Part shown: positions 1 through 7,820 of the stretch, in pieces
Layout of the letters: the number at the start of each line of letters is the position of its first letter
Numbering within the stretch: the first letter of the stretch is position 1
NCBI GenBank assembly: GCA_948471525.1
Contig: CAOKSY010000013.1
Span: forward strand, 1-41,457
Direction: 5' to 3'
Source of the DNA: an uncultured Clostridia bacterium
GTDB taxonomy: Bacteria > Bacillota > Clostridia > Christensenellales > UBA3700
DNA: 41,457 bases
Notes under the pieces: model-generated
Seen by the model: only the letters and a program-made list of their open reading frames with translations
Told to the model about the DNA's origin: nothing
Database searches by the model: none
Position numbers and translations under genes: made by a program

Positions 1-2
1 AT

Positions 3-1613
3 ACAAGTTTCGACAAGGTACTTAAGGTCATCAAGGAATGGTGGCAGGTAGTAGCGAGCGGAATAAGCATAGTGCTTATAATAGCGTTCTTCGGCAAGGG
101 CTTGGATTATGCGAGCAAGAGAAAGAAAGCGAAGAAGACGATAGAGAAGAAGTACAGTTCATACTATGCGACAGGCTTGTTCGGCTTGAGTATGACGAAA
201 TGGACGATAATAGCGGGCGTGCTTATGGGCGCGGCAGTACTAGCGCTGATCTTTATGATAATAGAGAAGTCGCTTTATAACAAAGCCTTGGAAGAACTCG
301 ACGAAGCCAAGGAAGAATACGAGCGTAATCAAAAAGAACTCGAAGAGCGCAAAAGAGAGGAAGAAAATATGCGCCGCGAAGAAGAGATGCGTCGTCGCGA
401 CGAAGATATGAAGATGATGTTTATGCATATGATTGGCGGCGGAGCAGGCACGGCACAAGGCGCAGGAGGATCGGCGCAGGGCGCGTTTGTATACCCGCAA
501 CAGTCTATCGGCGCGGACGATATACGCGGAATAATATCCGAGACTGTGACGGCGTTACTGCCCGGTATGCAGGCGCTTTTGCCTCAGCAGGCATCTGTCA
601 ATGAGGAGATAATACAGAAACTCATAGAGCAGAACGAGCAAAATGAGGAGCGCATTAGAAAACTTACCGAACAAAATAACGAAGTCGTAAAAAGTCTTGC
701 GGAAAATCAGGAATTATTGATGCAGAAATTGTCGGAGAAAACCGTTGAAAGAAACGATAGCACAGACGAAACTGTACAGAAATTGATTGAGCAGAACGAG
801 AAGTTGATGGAAAAACTGTCCGAAAAACCCGAAAGGGAAGCGGCGGCTACGGATTCAAGCGACGAGATTCTAAAAGTATTGAAAGAGATAAAGGAACAAG
901 GCGGAACCAACTCAAGTGACGAGACTGTATTGAAAGTGGTCTCGAAGACGGAAGAGAACGAGGGAACGATAAAACAGCTTCTGCAAAATCAGGAAATATT
1001 GATGAAACAGATAGTCGAATTATCCAATAACAAGTCTAATGCGCAACCGCAAGTGATTGAAAAAATAGTCGAAAAGCCTGTCGAGAAGATCGTGGAAAAG
1101 CAAGTGCGTGTAGAAGTTCCCGTCGAAGTGGAGAAAGTCGTAGAAAAGATAGTGGAGAAAGAAGTCAAGGTCGAAGTACCCGCGGCAAAACCGACTGCGC
1201 CGAAAAAGCCGGTCGCTCCCAGACTTACACTCGACGAAGCGTATGCGAAACTGAGCAAGGAACAGAAGAAGTTCTTTGATACTCTCAAGGCATATGCTAT
1301 GAGCAAAGATAAGTGCAAGGAGAAGAAATCTACGTATTATATCTTGCTCGGACAGTCTTCGGTAAATCCTTTGGTCAAACTTACGGTAAAGAAAGATACG
1401 ACGGTCGCACTCTTTAAGATGGAAGACGAGTACTTCAAGGATATCCGCCGCAACGCAGGATCAGACGGCACGAAGATAAAAGTCAAGGAGACGGAGTTGA
1501 TCGTAGGCGACGCTCAGGCATTGGACGCGGCAAAAGAAATGATAGATTTGCGTGAGGATCAGATCGAGAGGTATCAGGAGTATCTTAAAGAACAGAAAAG
1601 TATGAAACGTTGA
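3..1613 (+). CDS. Two-TM coiled-coil protein with VEK-repeat linker (5' truncated by window edge)
   Basis: The reading frame is open to the left edge, so the true start lies outside the window. The GTG at 72 is in frame but falls inside the first membrane segment and is unlikely to be the start. Visible product is about 536 residues. It begins with two hydrophobic segments (VVASGISIVLIIAFF and WTIIAGVLMGAAVLALIF) separated by a lysine-rich stretch. A long charged coiled coil follows, with repeated EQNE and KLIEQNE units and a Gly/Ala/Gln-rich break. Next is a linker of repeated VEKIVEK/VEVPVEVEK units, a Pro/Lys hinge, and a compact C-terminal domain of about 130 residues that starts at LTLDEAYAKLSKEQKKFF. 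This looks like a membrane-anchored scaffold or surface-associated protein with a long stalk. I do not recognise the family and assign no function. No terminator is obvious after the stop. Confidence 0.75.
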   Translation, partial: TSFDKVLKVIKEWWQVVASGISIVLIIAFFGKGLDYASKRKKAKKTIEKKYSSYYATGLFGLSMTKWTIIAGVLMGAAVLALIFMIIEKSLYNKALEELDEAKEEYERNQKELEERKREEENMRREEEMRRRDEDMKMMFMHMIGGGAGTAQGAGGSAQGAFVYPQQSIGADDIRGIISETVTALLPGMQALLPQQASVNEEIIQKLIEQNEQNEERIRKLTEQNNEVVKSLAENQELLMQKLSEKTVERNDSTDETVQKLIEQNEKLMEKLSEKPEREAAATDSSDEILKVLKEIKEQGGTNSSDETVLKVVSKTEENEGTIKQLLQNQEILMKQIVELSNNKSNAQPQVIEKIVEKPVEKIVEKQVRVEVPVEVEKVVEKIVEKEVKVEVPAAKPTAPKKPVAPRLTLDEAYAKLSKEQKKFFDTLKAYAMSKDKCKEKKSTYYILLGQSSVNPLVKLTVKKDTTVALFKMEDEYFKDIRRNAGSDGTKIKVKETELIVGDAQALDAAKEMIDLREDQIERYQEYLKEQKSMKR

Positions 1614-1668
1614 CGAGTGCGTATAGCAGCTCCCTTTTCGCTTGATCTGCGAGACTCGGGGCGGCGAC

Positions 1669-2104
1669 GTGTACGGCAAGTACACTTGACGCCGCCGCTC
1701 GCTCTGGCTAAAGCGAAAATGAAACTACTCTCCGCACTCGAGAGTGGCTATGTGTAATAAGCGGATTATATTAGTACACTACACTCGAGAGCGGAGGAGG
1801 ATAATTGGGTGAGATTTCTCCGCTGCACTGCGTTTCGGTCGAAATGACAGGGACGGTATTTACATTGTGTACAGCAAGTACACTTGACGCCGCCGCTCGC
1901 TCTGGCTAAAGCGAAAATCGAACTACTCTCCGCGGTCGAGAGCGGAGGAGGATAAGCGGATGAGATTTCTCGACTGCGCTCGTAAGGAGCGAAGCGACGG
2001 CATAGCGAGCAAGCAGATGCGTCTCGTGCGAGCGTCAATGACAAGATAGACCGTGTACGGCAAGTACTACTTAGTGGCTAGGCTACTCCCGCTAAAGCGA
2101 AAAT
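1669..2104. repeat. Three direct copies of a module headed by a GTGTAC hairpin
   Basis: Copies start near 1669, 1867 and 2052. The first two open with a small hairpin, GTGTACGGCAAGTACAC or GTGTACAGCAAGTACAC (6-bp arms, 5-nt loop), followed by CTTGACGCCGCCGCTCGC, TCTGGCTAAAGCGAAAAT and an ACTCTCCGC-N2-TCGAGAG block. In the third copy the hairpin arm and the middle are degraded, but the TAAAGCGAAAAT core and the GGTCGAGAG end remain. No coding potential is convincing. This is a dispersed non-coding repeat, possibly a miniature element; its function is unknown. Confidence 0.7.
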
Positions 2105-2343
2105 CACATCATTCTCCGCGGTCGAGAGCGACGTGGGGATAAACGGATGAGATTTCTCGACTGCGTTCGTAAGGAGCGAAGCATTGGTGTAGCGAGCAAG
2201 CAGATGCGTCTAGTGCGAGTGTCAAAGACAAAAATTCCGACCAGTCGAAAATACTACGTGTACACTCCGTATTTTGTCTGACTCTCAACGGTAGAATATT
2301 GATTTAGATTTCTCCATTTCACTTAGTTGCAGTCGAAATGACG
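1808..2343. repeat. Dispersed GAGATTTCTC...GTCGAAATGAC repeats, four copies
   Basis: Copies lie at about 1808-1850, 1955-2043, 2143-2228 and 2306-2343. Each starts GAGATTTCTC or close to it, and the short ones end GTCGAAATGAC. The two middle copies are longer: they carry an insert with alternating GCGCTCGTAAGGAGCGAAGC-like and GCGAGCAAGCAGATGCG segments, ending in GTCAA. The same family recurs at 7.6, 14.3, 20.7, 21.5-21.9 and 22.8-23.3 kb. The whole 1614-2462 interval shows no credible gene. Confidence 0.75.
2227..2285. repeat. Stem-loop repeat with palindromic apex (copy 1)
   Basis: Reading TTCCGACCAGTCGAAAATAC ... GTATTTTGTC, the AAAATAC and GTATTTT arms pair, enclosing an apex with the 8-bp palindrome GTGTACAC. 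A second copy at 22740-22800 keeps the arms but carries a different 8-bp palindrome, GTAGCTAC, at the apex. A palindromic tip kept while its sequence changed suggests selection on structure. Confidence 0.65.
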
Positions 2344-2462
2344 ATATTTAAATCTTTCATTGACGCTCATGAGGGTATTATAAGACTGCTATCGTATAAG
2401 ATATATGATGTATAATAAATTATAAATTTTTATCAAATAAACGATAAATTATATTTTAGGAC

Positions 2463-2497
2463 TTGCAAATTGTAAATAAATGGGTTATAATATAACC
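2463..2497 (+). promoter_or_regulatory. Sigma-A promoter with palindrome over the -10
   Basis: TTGCAA (2463-2468), 17-bp spacer, TATAAT (2486-2491), about 100 nt upstream of the 2601 lipoprotein start. The -10 is embedded in a perfect inverted repeat, GGTTATaatATAACC (2483-2497), which could be an operator. Confidence 0.7.
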
Positions 2498-2600
2498 GAA
2501 CATAGTGTAGATTAATAACGTTTTGTAGCGAAAAAGAATACAATAAAAAGATAATTACTGCATATTCTTTGCAGATAAATAAAAAAAGAGGGGATAAAAA

Positions 2601-3560
2601 ATGAAAAAGAAGATCGTATTATTTGTTGCAATGGCACTGTGCTGTCTTTTATTCGTCGGTCTTGTGGCTTGCAAAGATCCGAACGATTCGGACAATACCA
2701 AAGACGTAAACGAAGTCGAAGAATTTACTGAAATATTGAACGCGGTCATCGGAAAATTTGTAGATATGACAAAGTCTGACTCGACGGCTACCGCGCAACT
2801 TGCTATGGCAAGCAGCGAAGAATCTGTTGGCTCGATCAGCCGAGATACCGTGGACAGCGCTTTTGAATATTTGGACGGACAAAGCGGCAAAAAAGAATCT
2901 CCCATTTATGAGAAGATGTCGAGTGCGGTTGCTGTGAACGGGCTTGTTTCAGTGCTTGCGTATGCTCAAACTTTGAGTGAAGTACATAATATCGACAAGA
3001 TTTATAACGTGCCTTTTAGAATAGAGCCTGCAAAAGAAAATATTGACGGAGTGGATATTGAGTATTCCGGCGGTTATGCGATAATCGTGTCTAAGGATGA
3101 TCATAAGATTTTATATTTTTATAATAAAGACGAAGAAAACTCCAATGAGACTCTTTATAAATACGATATAAATTATAAGAGCAAGGATGATTTTTCCGCA
3201 AAGATGGCTATGCTCGCAATGGATGAGATCGAGTTGAATTCATAGGTGGACGAAGCGAGCGCTTATTATTTTTACGGAGATACTAAAGACAGAACGTTGT
3301 TTATGATGGGCGAATGGGGAGAATCGGCGATGTTGACAAGCAACGCAGTCGGTTACAGAAGTGAAACGGGCGCGGCTTTCGGAACGTTTGATACGGACGG
3401 AATAATAAACAAGACCTTTGAATTTGTAAGAAGCGATTATACGTCTATGGATCTGGAACTTGTGCGTTCGTTGGTAAAGCAGGATATGAAATCTTTTACT
3501 TGGAAACAGTATGTTGATAATACGGATAAAATTGCCAAAGAGCACGGTATCAAACAGTAA
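2601..3560 (+). pseudogene. Lipoprotein gene interrupted by an in-frame TAG
   Basis: ATG at 2601 follows a GAGGGG-type ribosome site. The product begins MKKKIVLFVAMALCCLLF and has a lipobox at LVAC, so it is an exported lipoprotein. Translation stops at TAG 3243-3245 after 214 residues. The same frame continues directly with GTG GAC GAA and stays open for 104 codons to TAA at 3560. Residue character flows across the stop (an IEIEL-type strand end, then YYFYGDTKDRTLFMMGEW), so the two pieces look like one 319-residue protein split by a nonsense mutation. Restart at the GTG next to the stop is possible. Among intact resident genes in the window the stops are TAA or TGA, so TAG here is unusual. 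Function unknown; no known domain recognised. Confidence 0.7.
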
Positions 3561-3677
3561 AGATCGCCGTAGATAGGCATACGTCAATAGATATCTGTTG
3601 ATGAAAAGTTCAAGATAAGACTTTTCTGATTTTAAAGAGAAAGGTATAATGTCTGTTCGATAATTTATGGAAAAAAG

Positions 3678-3705
3678 AAAATCCGTCGGGAAATCGACGG
3701 ATTTT
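3678..3705. terminator. Bidirectional intrinsic terminator between convergent lipoprotein genes
   Basis: Perfect 11-bp stem AAAATCCGTCG / CGACGGATTTT with a 6-nt loop. On the minus strand it is followed by a T-rich run (TTTTCTTTTTT), and on the plus strand by ACTTTTAT. It probably serves both convergent genes. Confidence 0.85.
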
Positions 3706-3725
3706 ACTTTTATCGTCATACGACG

Positions 3726-4427
3726 TTATTCTTCTTTGGGAAGATCTACCTTTGTCGTACCGATATCGGTAAAGATAAATTCGGAAGTTTGTTTTTCTTC
3801 GTCTTCGCTGTGTTTGACTATTGTGAGTTTGATTTGTTTTTTCTCGGAAAAGTCAAGCGTGACCATATAGTCGTCTATATTGCCGAAAATCTCTTCTTTT
3901 TGATTTTCGTATTCAGCTGCGAATTCGTTTTCTTCATAATCCTTTCCGAAGTAGGATTCGTATTTCTGCCTGAATAGTTCCTTGAAGAAATGATCGGGAT
4001 CTACCGCATAAATTCTGTCGCTTTTTTCGGTGAGATAAGTTTCCTGAATTTTTGTATAACTAAGACCCGTTCTGTCCGCGATCGAAGAGAGATAGTCGTC
4101 TACGTCGTCTGTCTCGATGATCTGCCACTCGCCGCCTATATTTATCTTGCTGCCTTCGGCGGCAAAAGAGTAATAAATCTTGTTGTTTACGCCTTCTTCG
4201 TCTGTCGTATCGGTCATGAATTTGATTTCGCTGCCGTCGTTATCGTATTTGCCGACGGTGTTTTTCTCTTGCGAAAATTTGACGGTAAAGTTTTTGAGCG
4301 TTATAAAATCTTCGAAGTCGTAATATTCGAGATCCTTAAATCCGTCTTTGTCTTTACAGCCGACGGCAAAGACAGCCGTCAAAGTCAGGACGATCACCGT
4401 CATTATAAACAATGCTTTCTTTTTCAT
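3726..4427 (-). CDS. Putative lipoprotein, 233 aa
   Basis: The minus-strand ATG is preceded by GGAGGT five bases upstream. The product begins MKKKALFIMTVIVLTLTAVF and has a lipobox ending AVGC, so it should be lipidated and attached to the outer face of the membrane. The mature part is acidic, with alternating strands and a helical middle (ADRTGLSYTKIQETYL). The C-terminus is rich in strands (TLDFSEKKQIKLTIVKHSE). I see no catalytic motif and do not recognise the family. Terminates at the bidirectional hairpin just downstream and is divergent from tyrS. Confidence 0.8.
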   Translation of the reverse strand: MKKKALFIMTVIVLTLTAVFAVGCKDKDGFKDLEYYDFEDFITLKNFTVKFSQEKNTVGKYDNDGSEIKFMTDTTDEEGVNNKIYYSFAAEGSKINIGGEWQIIETDDVDDYLSSIADRTGLSYTKIQETYLTEKSDRIYAVDPDHFFKELFRQKYESYFGKDYEENEFAAEYENQKEEIFGNIDDYMVTLDFSEKKQIKLTIVKHSEDEEKQTSEFIFTDIGTTKVDLPKEE

Positions 4428-4524
4428 ATCGTACCTCCGAATACAGTTTCTGCAAGTATACGGAAATTATGCAGATCGCACGGTATGTTTATTCCTTGCG
4501 TAGAAAGAAAAAAGTTGTTTGTGT

Positions 4525-4553
4525 TTGACTATGCGGATAAGTGGTGTTATAAT
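4525..4553 (+). promoter_or_regulatory. Sigma-A promoter of tyrS
   Basis: TTGACT (4525-4530), 17-bp spacer, TATAAT (4548-4553), 34 nt before the tyrS ATG. The leader is too short for a T-box riboswitch. Confidence 0.85.
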
Positions 4554-4586
4554 ATTTTAAAAGTATAACTATTTAAGGAAAACGAA

Positions 4587-5804
4587 ATGGAAATCAAAAG
4601 AAACATAATGGACGTCCTCAGAGAAAGAGGCTTTATAAAACAGACGGTAAGGGAAGAGGAACTTTATAAGCTGCTCGGTAGCGAGAGCGTACCTTTTTAT
4701 ATCGGATTCGATCCCACCGCGGACAGCCTACACGTGGGACACTTTATGCAACTTATGGTAATGAGTTATATGCAGAAGGCCGGTCACAAGCCTATCGTGC
4801 TTATAGGCGGCGGTACCGGTAAGATCGGCGATCCATCCGGCAGAAGCGATATGCGCCAGATGATGACCGACGAGACGATAAAGTACAACTGCGACAGATT
4901 TAAAGAGCAGATGTCCAAATTCTTTTCCTTCGAGGGCGAGAATGCGGCGGTGATGGTAAACAACGCCGATTGGCTCGACGGGCTCAATTATATCAAATTT
5001 ATCAGAGATATAGGCGCGCACTTCTCGGTAAACCAGATGCTGACGGCAGAGTGCTTTAAGACGAGAATGGAGAAAGGACTGTCTTTCCTCGAGTTTAACT
5101 ATATGCTTATGCAGGCGTACGACTTCCTGCATCTGTACGAGACCTTCGGCTGTAAGCTCGAGTGCGGCGGCGACGACCAGTGGTCGAATATTCTCGCGGG
5201 AGCGGATTTGATCAGAAGAAAGAAGGGGCAGGACGCGTATGCGATGACGTTTACGTTGCTCACGACAAGCGAAGGCAAGAAGATGGGCAAGACTCAGAAA
5301 GGCGCGGTATGGCTCGATCCGGCAAAGACGTCTCCGTATGAATTCTATCAATACTGGAGAAATACGGCGGACGCGGACGTGGAGAAGTGTATGAAACTGC
5401 TCACGTATCTGCCGCTTGACGAGATCGAGGAACTTTGCAGATATTGCGACGAGAGAATGAATGCGGCGAAGGCGAGACTTGCGTACGAACTCACTAAGAT
5501 TGTCCACGGAGAGAACGAGGCGGAACTTGCGCAGAAGCAGGCTCTTGCGGCATTCGGCGGAGACGGCGAGAATATGCCGACAAAGACGATAAAGAGAGAC
5601 TGCGTAAATATATTGGATATAATGGTCGCGGTAGGCGCGTGCAAATCCAAAAGCGAGGCGAGAAATCTTATCGCAGGCGGCGGAGTCAAGATAGATGAAA
5701 CAAAGATCGACGACATATCGTATAATATAGACGCCAAGCAGCAAGCCGACGGATTTGTTTTGCACAAGGGCAAGAAAATGCACGTCAAAGTGCGAGTCGA
5801 ATAA
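4587..5804 (+). CDS. tyrS: Tyrosyl-tRNA synthetase
   Basis: Class I aminoacyl-tRNA synthetase that charges tRNA-Tyr with tyrosine using ATP, in the cytoplasm. 405 residues, normal for bacterial TyrRS. The HIGH motif is HVGH (residues 49-52) within DPTADSLHVGHF; the KMSKS motif is KMGKT (232-236). The tyrosine-binding segment FLEFNYMLMQAYDF and GGDDQWSNILAGADLIRR are typical. The C-terminus holds an S4 RNA-binding domain (VGACKSKSEARNLIAGGGVK). ATG 4587 follows TTAAGGA. The stop TAA overlaps the yigZ ATG by one base (TAATG), so the two are translationally coupled. Unlike many Bacillota tyrS genes there is no room for a T-box leader. Confidence 0.97.
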   Translation: MEIKRNIMDVLRERGFIKQTVREEELYKLLGSESVPFYIGFDPTADSLHVGHFMQLMVMSYMQKAGHKPIVLIGGGTGKIGDPSGRSDMRQMMTDETIKYNCDRFKEQMSKFFSFEGENAAVMVNNADWLDGLNYIKFIRDIGAHFSVNQMLTAECFKTRMEKGLSFLEFNYMLMQAYDFLHLYETFGCKLECGGDDQWSNILAGADLIRRKKGQDAYAMTFTLLTTSEGKKMGKTQKGAVWLDPAKTSPYEFYQYWRNTADADVEKCMKLLTYLPLDEIEELCRYCDERMNAAKARLAYELTKIVHGENEAELAQKQALAAFGGDGENMPTKTIKRDCVNILDIMVAVGACKSKSEARNLIAGGGVKIDETKIDDISYNIDAKQQADGFVLHKGKKMHVKVRVE

Positions 5805-6439
5805 TGCCTGCGGATTGGTTTTTTTCGGTAGACGAAGAATACGAAAATACCGTGGTGATAAGCAAATCGCGATTTATCGCTACGCTTATACCGATAAAAG
5901 ATCAAGCCGATGCGCTTGAGAAAGTAAAGGCGATAGGAAAAAAATACAGCGACGCTACGCACAACTGCTATGCTTTCATATCCAACAGCGCGGCGACGGA
6001 ACAAAAATTTTCCGACGACGGGGAGCCGCAGGGAACGGCGGGTATGCCTATGCTCGAGGTACTGAGAAAGCGCAAAGTGTATATGACGCTCGCAGTGGTG
6101 ACGAGATATTTCGGCGGGATAAAGCTGGGAGCAAACGGACTTGTGGGAGCGTATTCGACGAGCGTGGCACAGGCTTTGGACAGAGCGATAATACATAAAA
6201 ACGAGTATGCGTCCATATATGAGATAACTTGCGGATACGCTACGTATAAGAAGGCGTCGGAGATATGCGCCAAGCACGGCGGACAGTGCATACTGACGCA
6301 GTACGACAAAGACGTACAAGTAAAAGTGGCTTTGCCGGAAAAAGACGCGAAGAAGGCGATAGACGAAGTAGTAGATCTTACGCAGGGCGCCGCCGGTATC
6401 GTAAAGATCGGCGAAGGATACTTTAAATTTGAAATCTAA
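5804..6439 (+). CDS. yigZ: YigZ/IMPACT family protein
   Basis: 211 residues, the usual length for the bacterial YigZ (YvyE) family. The N-terminal UPF0029/IMPACT domain shows the signature FSDDGEPQGTAGMPMLEVL followed by VVTRYFGGIKLGANGLVGAY. The C-terminal about 70 residues form the ferredoxin-like DUF1949 domain (EITCGYATYKKASEICAKHG onward). The family is conserved but its biochemical role is unsettled; the eukaryotic relative IMPACT affects translation control through GCN1. It starts on the A of the tyrS stop codon and shares the tyrS promoter. Confidence 0.93.
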   Translation: MPADWFFSVDEEYENTVVISKSRFIATLIPIKDQADALEKVKAIGKKYSDATHNCYAFISNSAATEQKFSDDGEPQGTAGMPMLEVLRKRKVYMTLAVVTRYFGGIKLGANGLVGAYSTSVAQALDRAIIHKNEYASIYEITCGYATYKKASEICAKHGGQCILTQYDKDVQVKVALPEKDAKKAIDEVVDLTQGAAGIVKIGEGYFKFEI

Positions 6440-6478
6440 TAAGCGACCGACTGCCTGTCGGCGCATAAGAGGTATATT

Positions 6479-7534
6479 ATGAAAATAACACTGACTGAAC
6501 AACTGAAGCAAAAACCGGACTTCTCCAATCTCGGCTTCGGCAAATATTTTACCGACCATATGCTTGTAATGGATTACGAGAACGGAGCATGGAAGGAACC
6601 GGAGATCGTGCCTTACGCGCCGTTTGCGATAGCCCCGGCAACGAATATTCTGCACTACGGACAGGGTATTTTCGAGGGCGCGAAAGCCTATAAAAACAAA
6701 GAAGGTAAGATAACCGTATTCAGGATCGACGACAACTTCTCGCGTATGAACAGATCTGCGACGCGTATGTGTATGCCTAATTTCGATCCGAAACCTGTAA
6801 AGGAGGCTTTGTTTGAACTTATCAAGATAGAAAAGGACTGGATACCTACGCTGCCCGGTACGGCTCTGTATATAAGACCTACTCTCGTTGCGAACGAGGA
6901 AGTGCTCGGCGTACACGCAAGCAAAAAATATAAGTTTTTTATAATCCTTTCTCCGGTAGGATCTTACTATGCGCACGGTCTTCAGCCGACAAAGATACTT
7001 GTCGAAGAGACTTTGGTCAGAGCGTCTATCGGCGGTACGGGCGAGGCTAAATGTATGGGCAACTACGCCGCTTCGCTTATGGGCGGAGAGATCGCCAACG
7101 CAAAGGGCTTCGATCAGGCGCTTTGGCTGGACGGAGCGGAGCATAAATACGTCGAAGAAGTCGGTTCGATGAATATGTTCTTCGTTATCGGCGACGAAGT
7201 CGTTACTCCTGCGCTCGTAGGAAGCATACTCGACGGAATTACGAGAAGATCTTGCATAGAAGTTCTTAAAAAGTACGGCTACAAGGTAAGCGAGAGAAGG
7301 ATCTCTATGGACGAGATCGTCGAAGCATATAACAGCGGAATGCTCAAAGAGAGCTTCGGATCGGGTACTGCTGCGGTAATTTCGCCTGTAGGTCTCATTT
7401 CTTACAGAGGCAAAGATATGGTCATCAACGGAGGAAAGATGGGAGATATAACGACTTTCCTTTATGATAAGATCACCGGAATTCAGTCGGAGAGATACGA
7501 AGACGAATTCGGCTGGGTAACCGAGATCAAATAA
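6479..7534 (+). CDS. ilvE: Branched-chain amino acid aminotransferase
   Basis: PLP-dependent fold-type IV transaminase that interconverts Leu/Ile/Val with their 2-oxo acids, using 2-oxoglutarate/glutamate. 351 residues, matching the longer BCAT II group that also includes the eukaryotic enzymes. The Schiff-base lysine is K191 in IGGTGEAKCMGNYAAS. Other signatures are LHYGQGIFEGAKAY, LYIRPTLVA, EEVGSMNMFFV and GSGTAAVISPVG. The ribosome site is AAGAGGT before ATG. It lies 39 nt after yigZ with a small CCGAC/GTCGG hairpin between, so it is probably cotranscribed with tyrS-yigZ, with some internal control possible. Confidence 0.95.
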   Translation: MKITLTEQLKQKPDFSNLGFGKYFTDHMLVMDYENGAWKEPEIVPYAPFAIAPATNILHYGQGIFEGAKAYKNKEGKITVFRIDDNFSRMNRSATRMCMPNFDPKPVKEALFELIKIEKDWIPTLPGTALYIRPTLVANEEVLGVHASKKYKFFIILSPVGSYYAHGLQPTKILVEETLVRASIGGTGEAKCMGNYAASLMGGEIANAKGFDQALWLDGAEHKYVEEVGSMNMFFVIGDEVVTPALVGSILDGITRRSCIEVLKKYGYKVSERRISMDEIVEAYNSGMLKESFGSGTAAVISPVGLISYRGKDMVINGGKMGDITTFLYDKITGIQSERYEDEFGWVTEIK

Positions 7535-7558
7535 TTGCTTTGATTTAGAAAAAGCATT

Positions 7559-7595
7559 TGCGGACGGCGGGTATTGAGACCTGCCGTTTGTCTTT
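7559..7595 (+). terminator. Probable intrinsic terminator after ilvE
   Basis: GGACGGCGGGT and ACCTGCCGTTTGT pair with a few G-U wobbles around a 6-nt loop and are followed by CTTT. The T-tract is short, so this is tentative. Confidence 0.5.
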
Positions 7596-7599
7596 AAAG

Positions 7600-7680
7600 G
7601 GATGAGATCTCTCCGTTCCGCTTACGCTACGGTCGAGATGACGGCAAGGATTAGAACTCTCCGCCGCGGTCGAAACGATA
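7600..7680. repeat. Dispersed GAGATCTCTCC...GGTCGAGATGACGG repeat, with a partial second copy
   Basis: GATGAGATCTCTCCG at about 7601 runs to GGTCGAGATGACGG at 7643, followed by a shorter degenerate copy (ACTCTCCGCCGCGGTCGAAACGA). Same family as the repeats at 1.8-2.3, 14.3 and 20.7-23.3 kb. The 7535-7776 interval holds nothing else I can support. Confidence 0.65.
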
Positions 7681-7776
7681 GGGAATTTGGTAGAGATGAC
7701 AAGACGAAATGACAGCAATTCTTTCAATGTGAATGATATCGGACAAGATAAGAATGAAATCTTTCTTTGCCAGAGA

Positions 7777-7804
7777 AAAAGCTTCGCTTTGCGGCGAAGC
7801 TTTT
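7777..7804. terminator. Bidirectional terminator between ilvE and degV
   Basis: Perfect 11-bp stem AAAAGCTTCGC / GCGAAGCTTTT with loop TTTGCG. On the minus strand the stem ends in T5, making it the terminator of the DegV gene; it can also act on plus-strand readthrough. Confidence 0.85.
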
Positions 7805-7820
7805 ATAAATTTGTTTTAAA

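Noticed and set aside
3243..3245. TAG read as an amino acid (for example pyrrolysine)
   Set aside because: No pyl genes are in view and another gene in the window (the WYL regulator) ends normally in TAG; a nonsense mutation is simpler.
4554..4586. T-box riboswitch expected upstream of tyrS
   Set aside because: Only about 30 nt separate the -10 box from the start codon, too short for a T-box and its terminator.
5348..7144. 598-residue minus-strand open frame across tyrS, yigZ and ilvE
   Set aside because: It is antisense to three well-supported genes, has no ribosome site and is rich in Arg, Tyr and Phe as expected for a shadow frame caused by codon bias.
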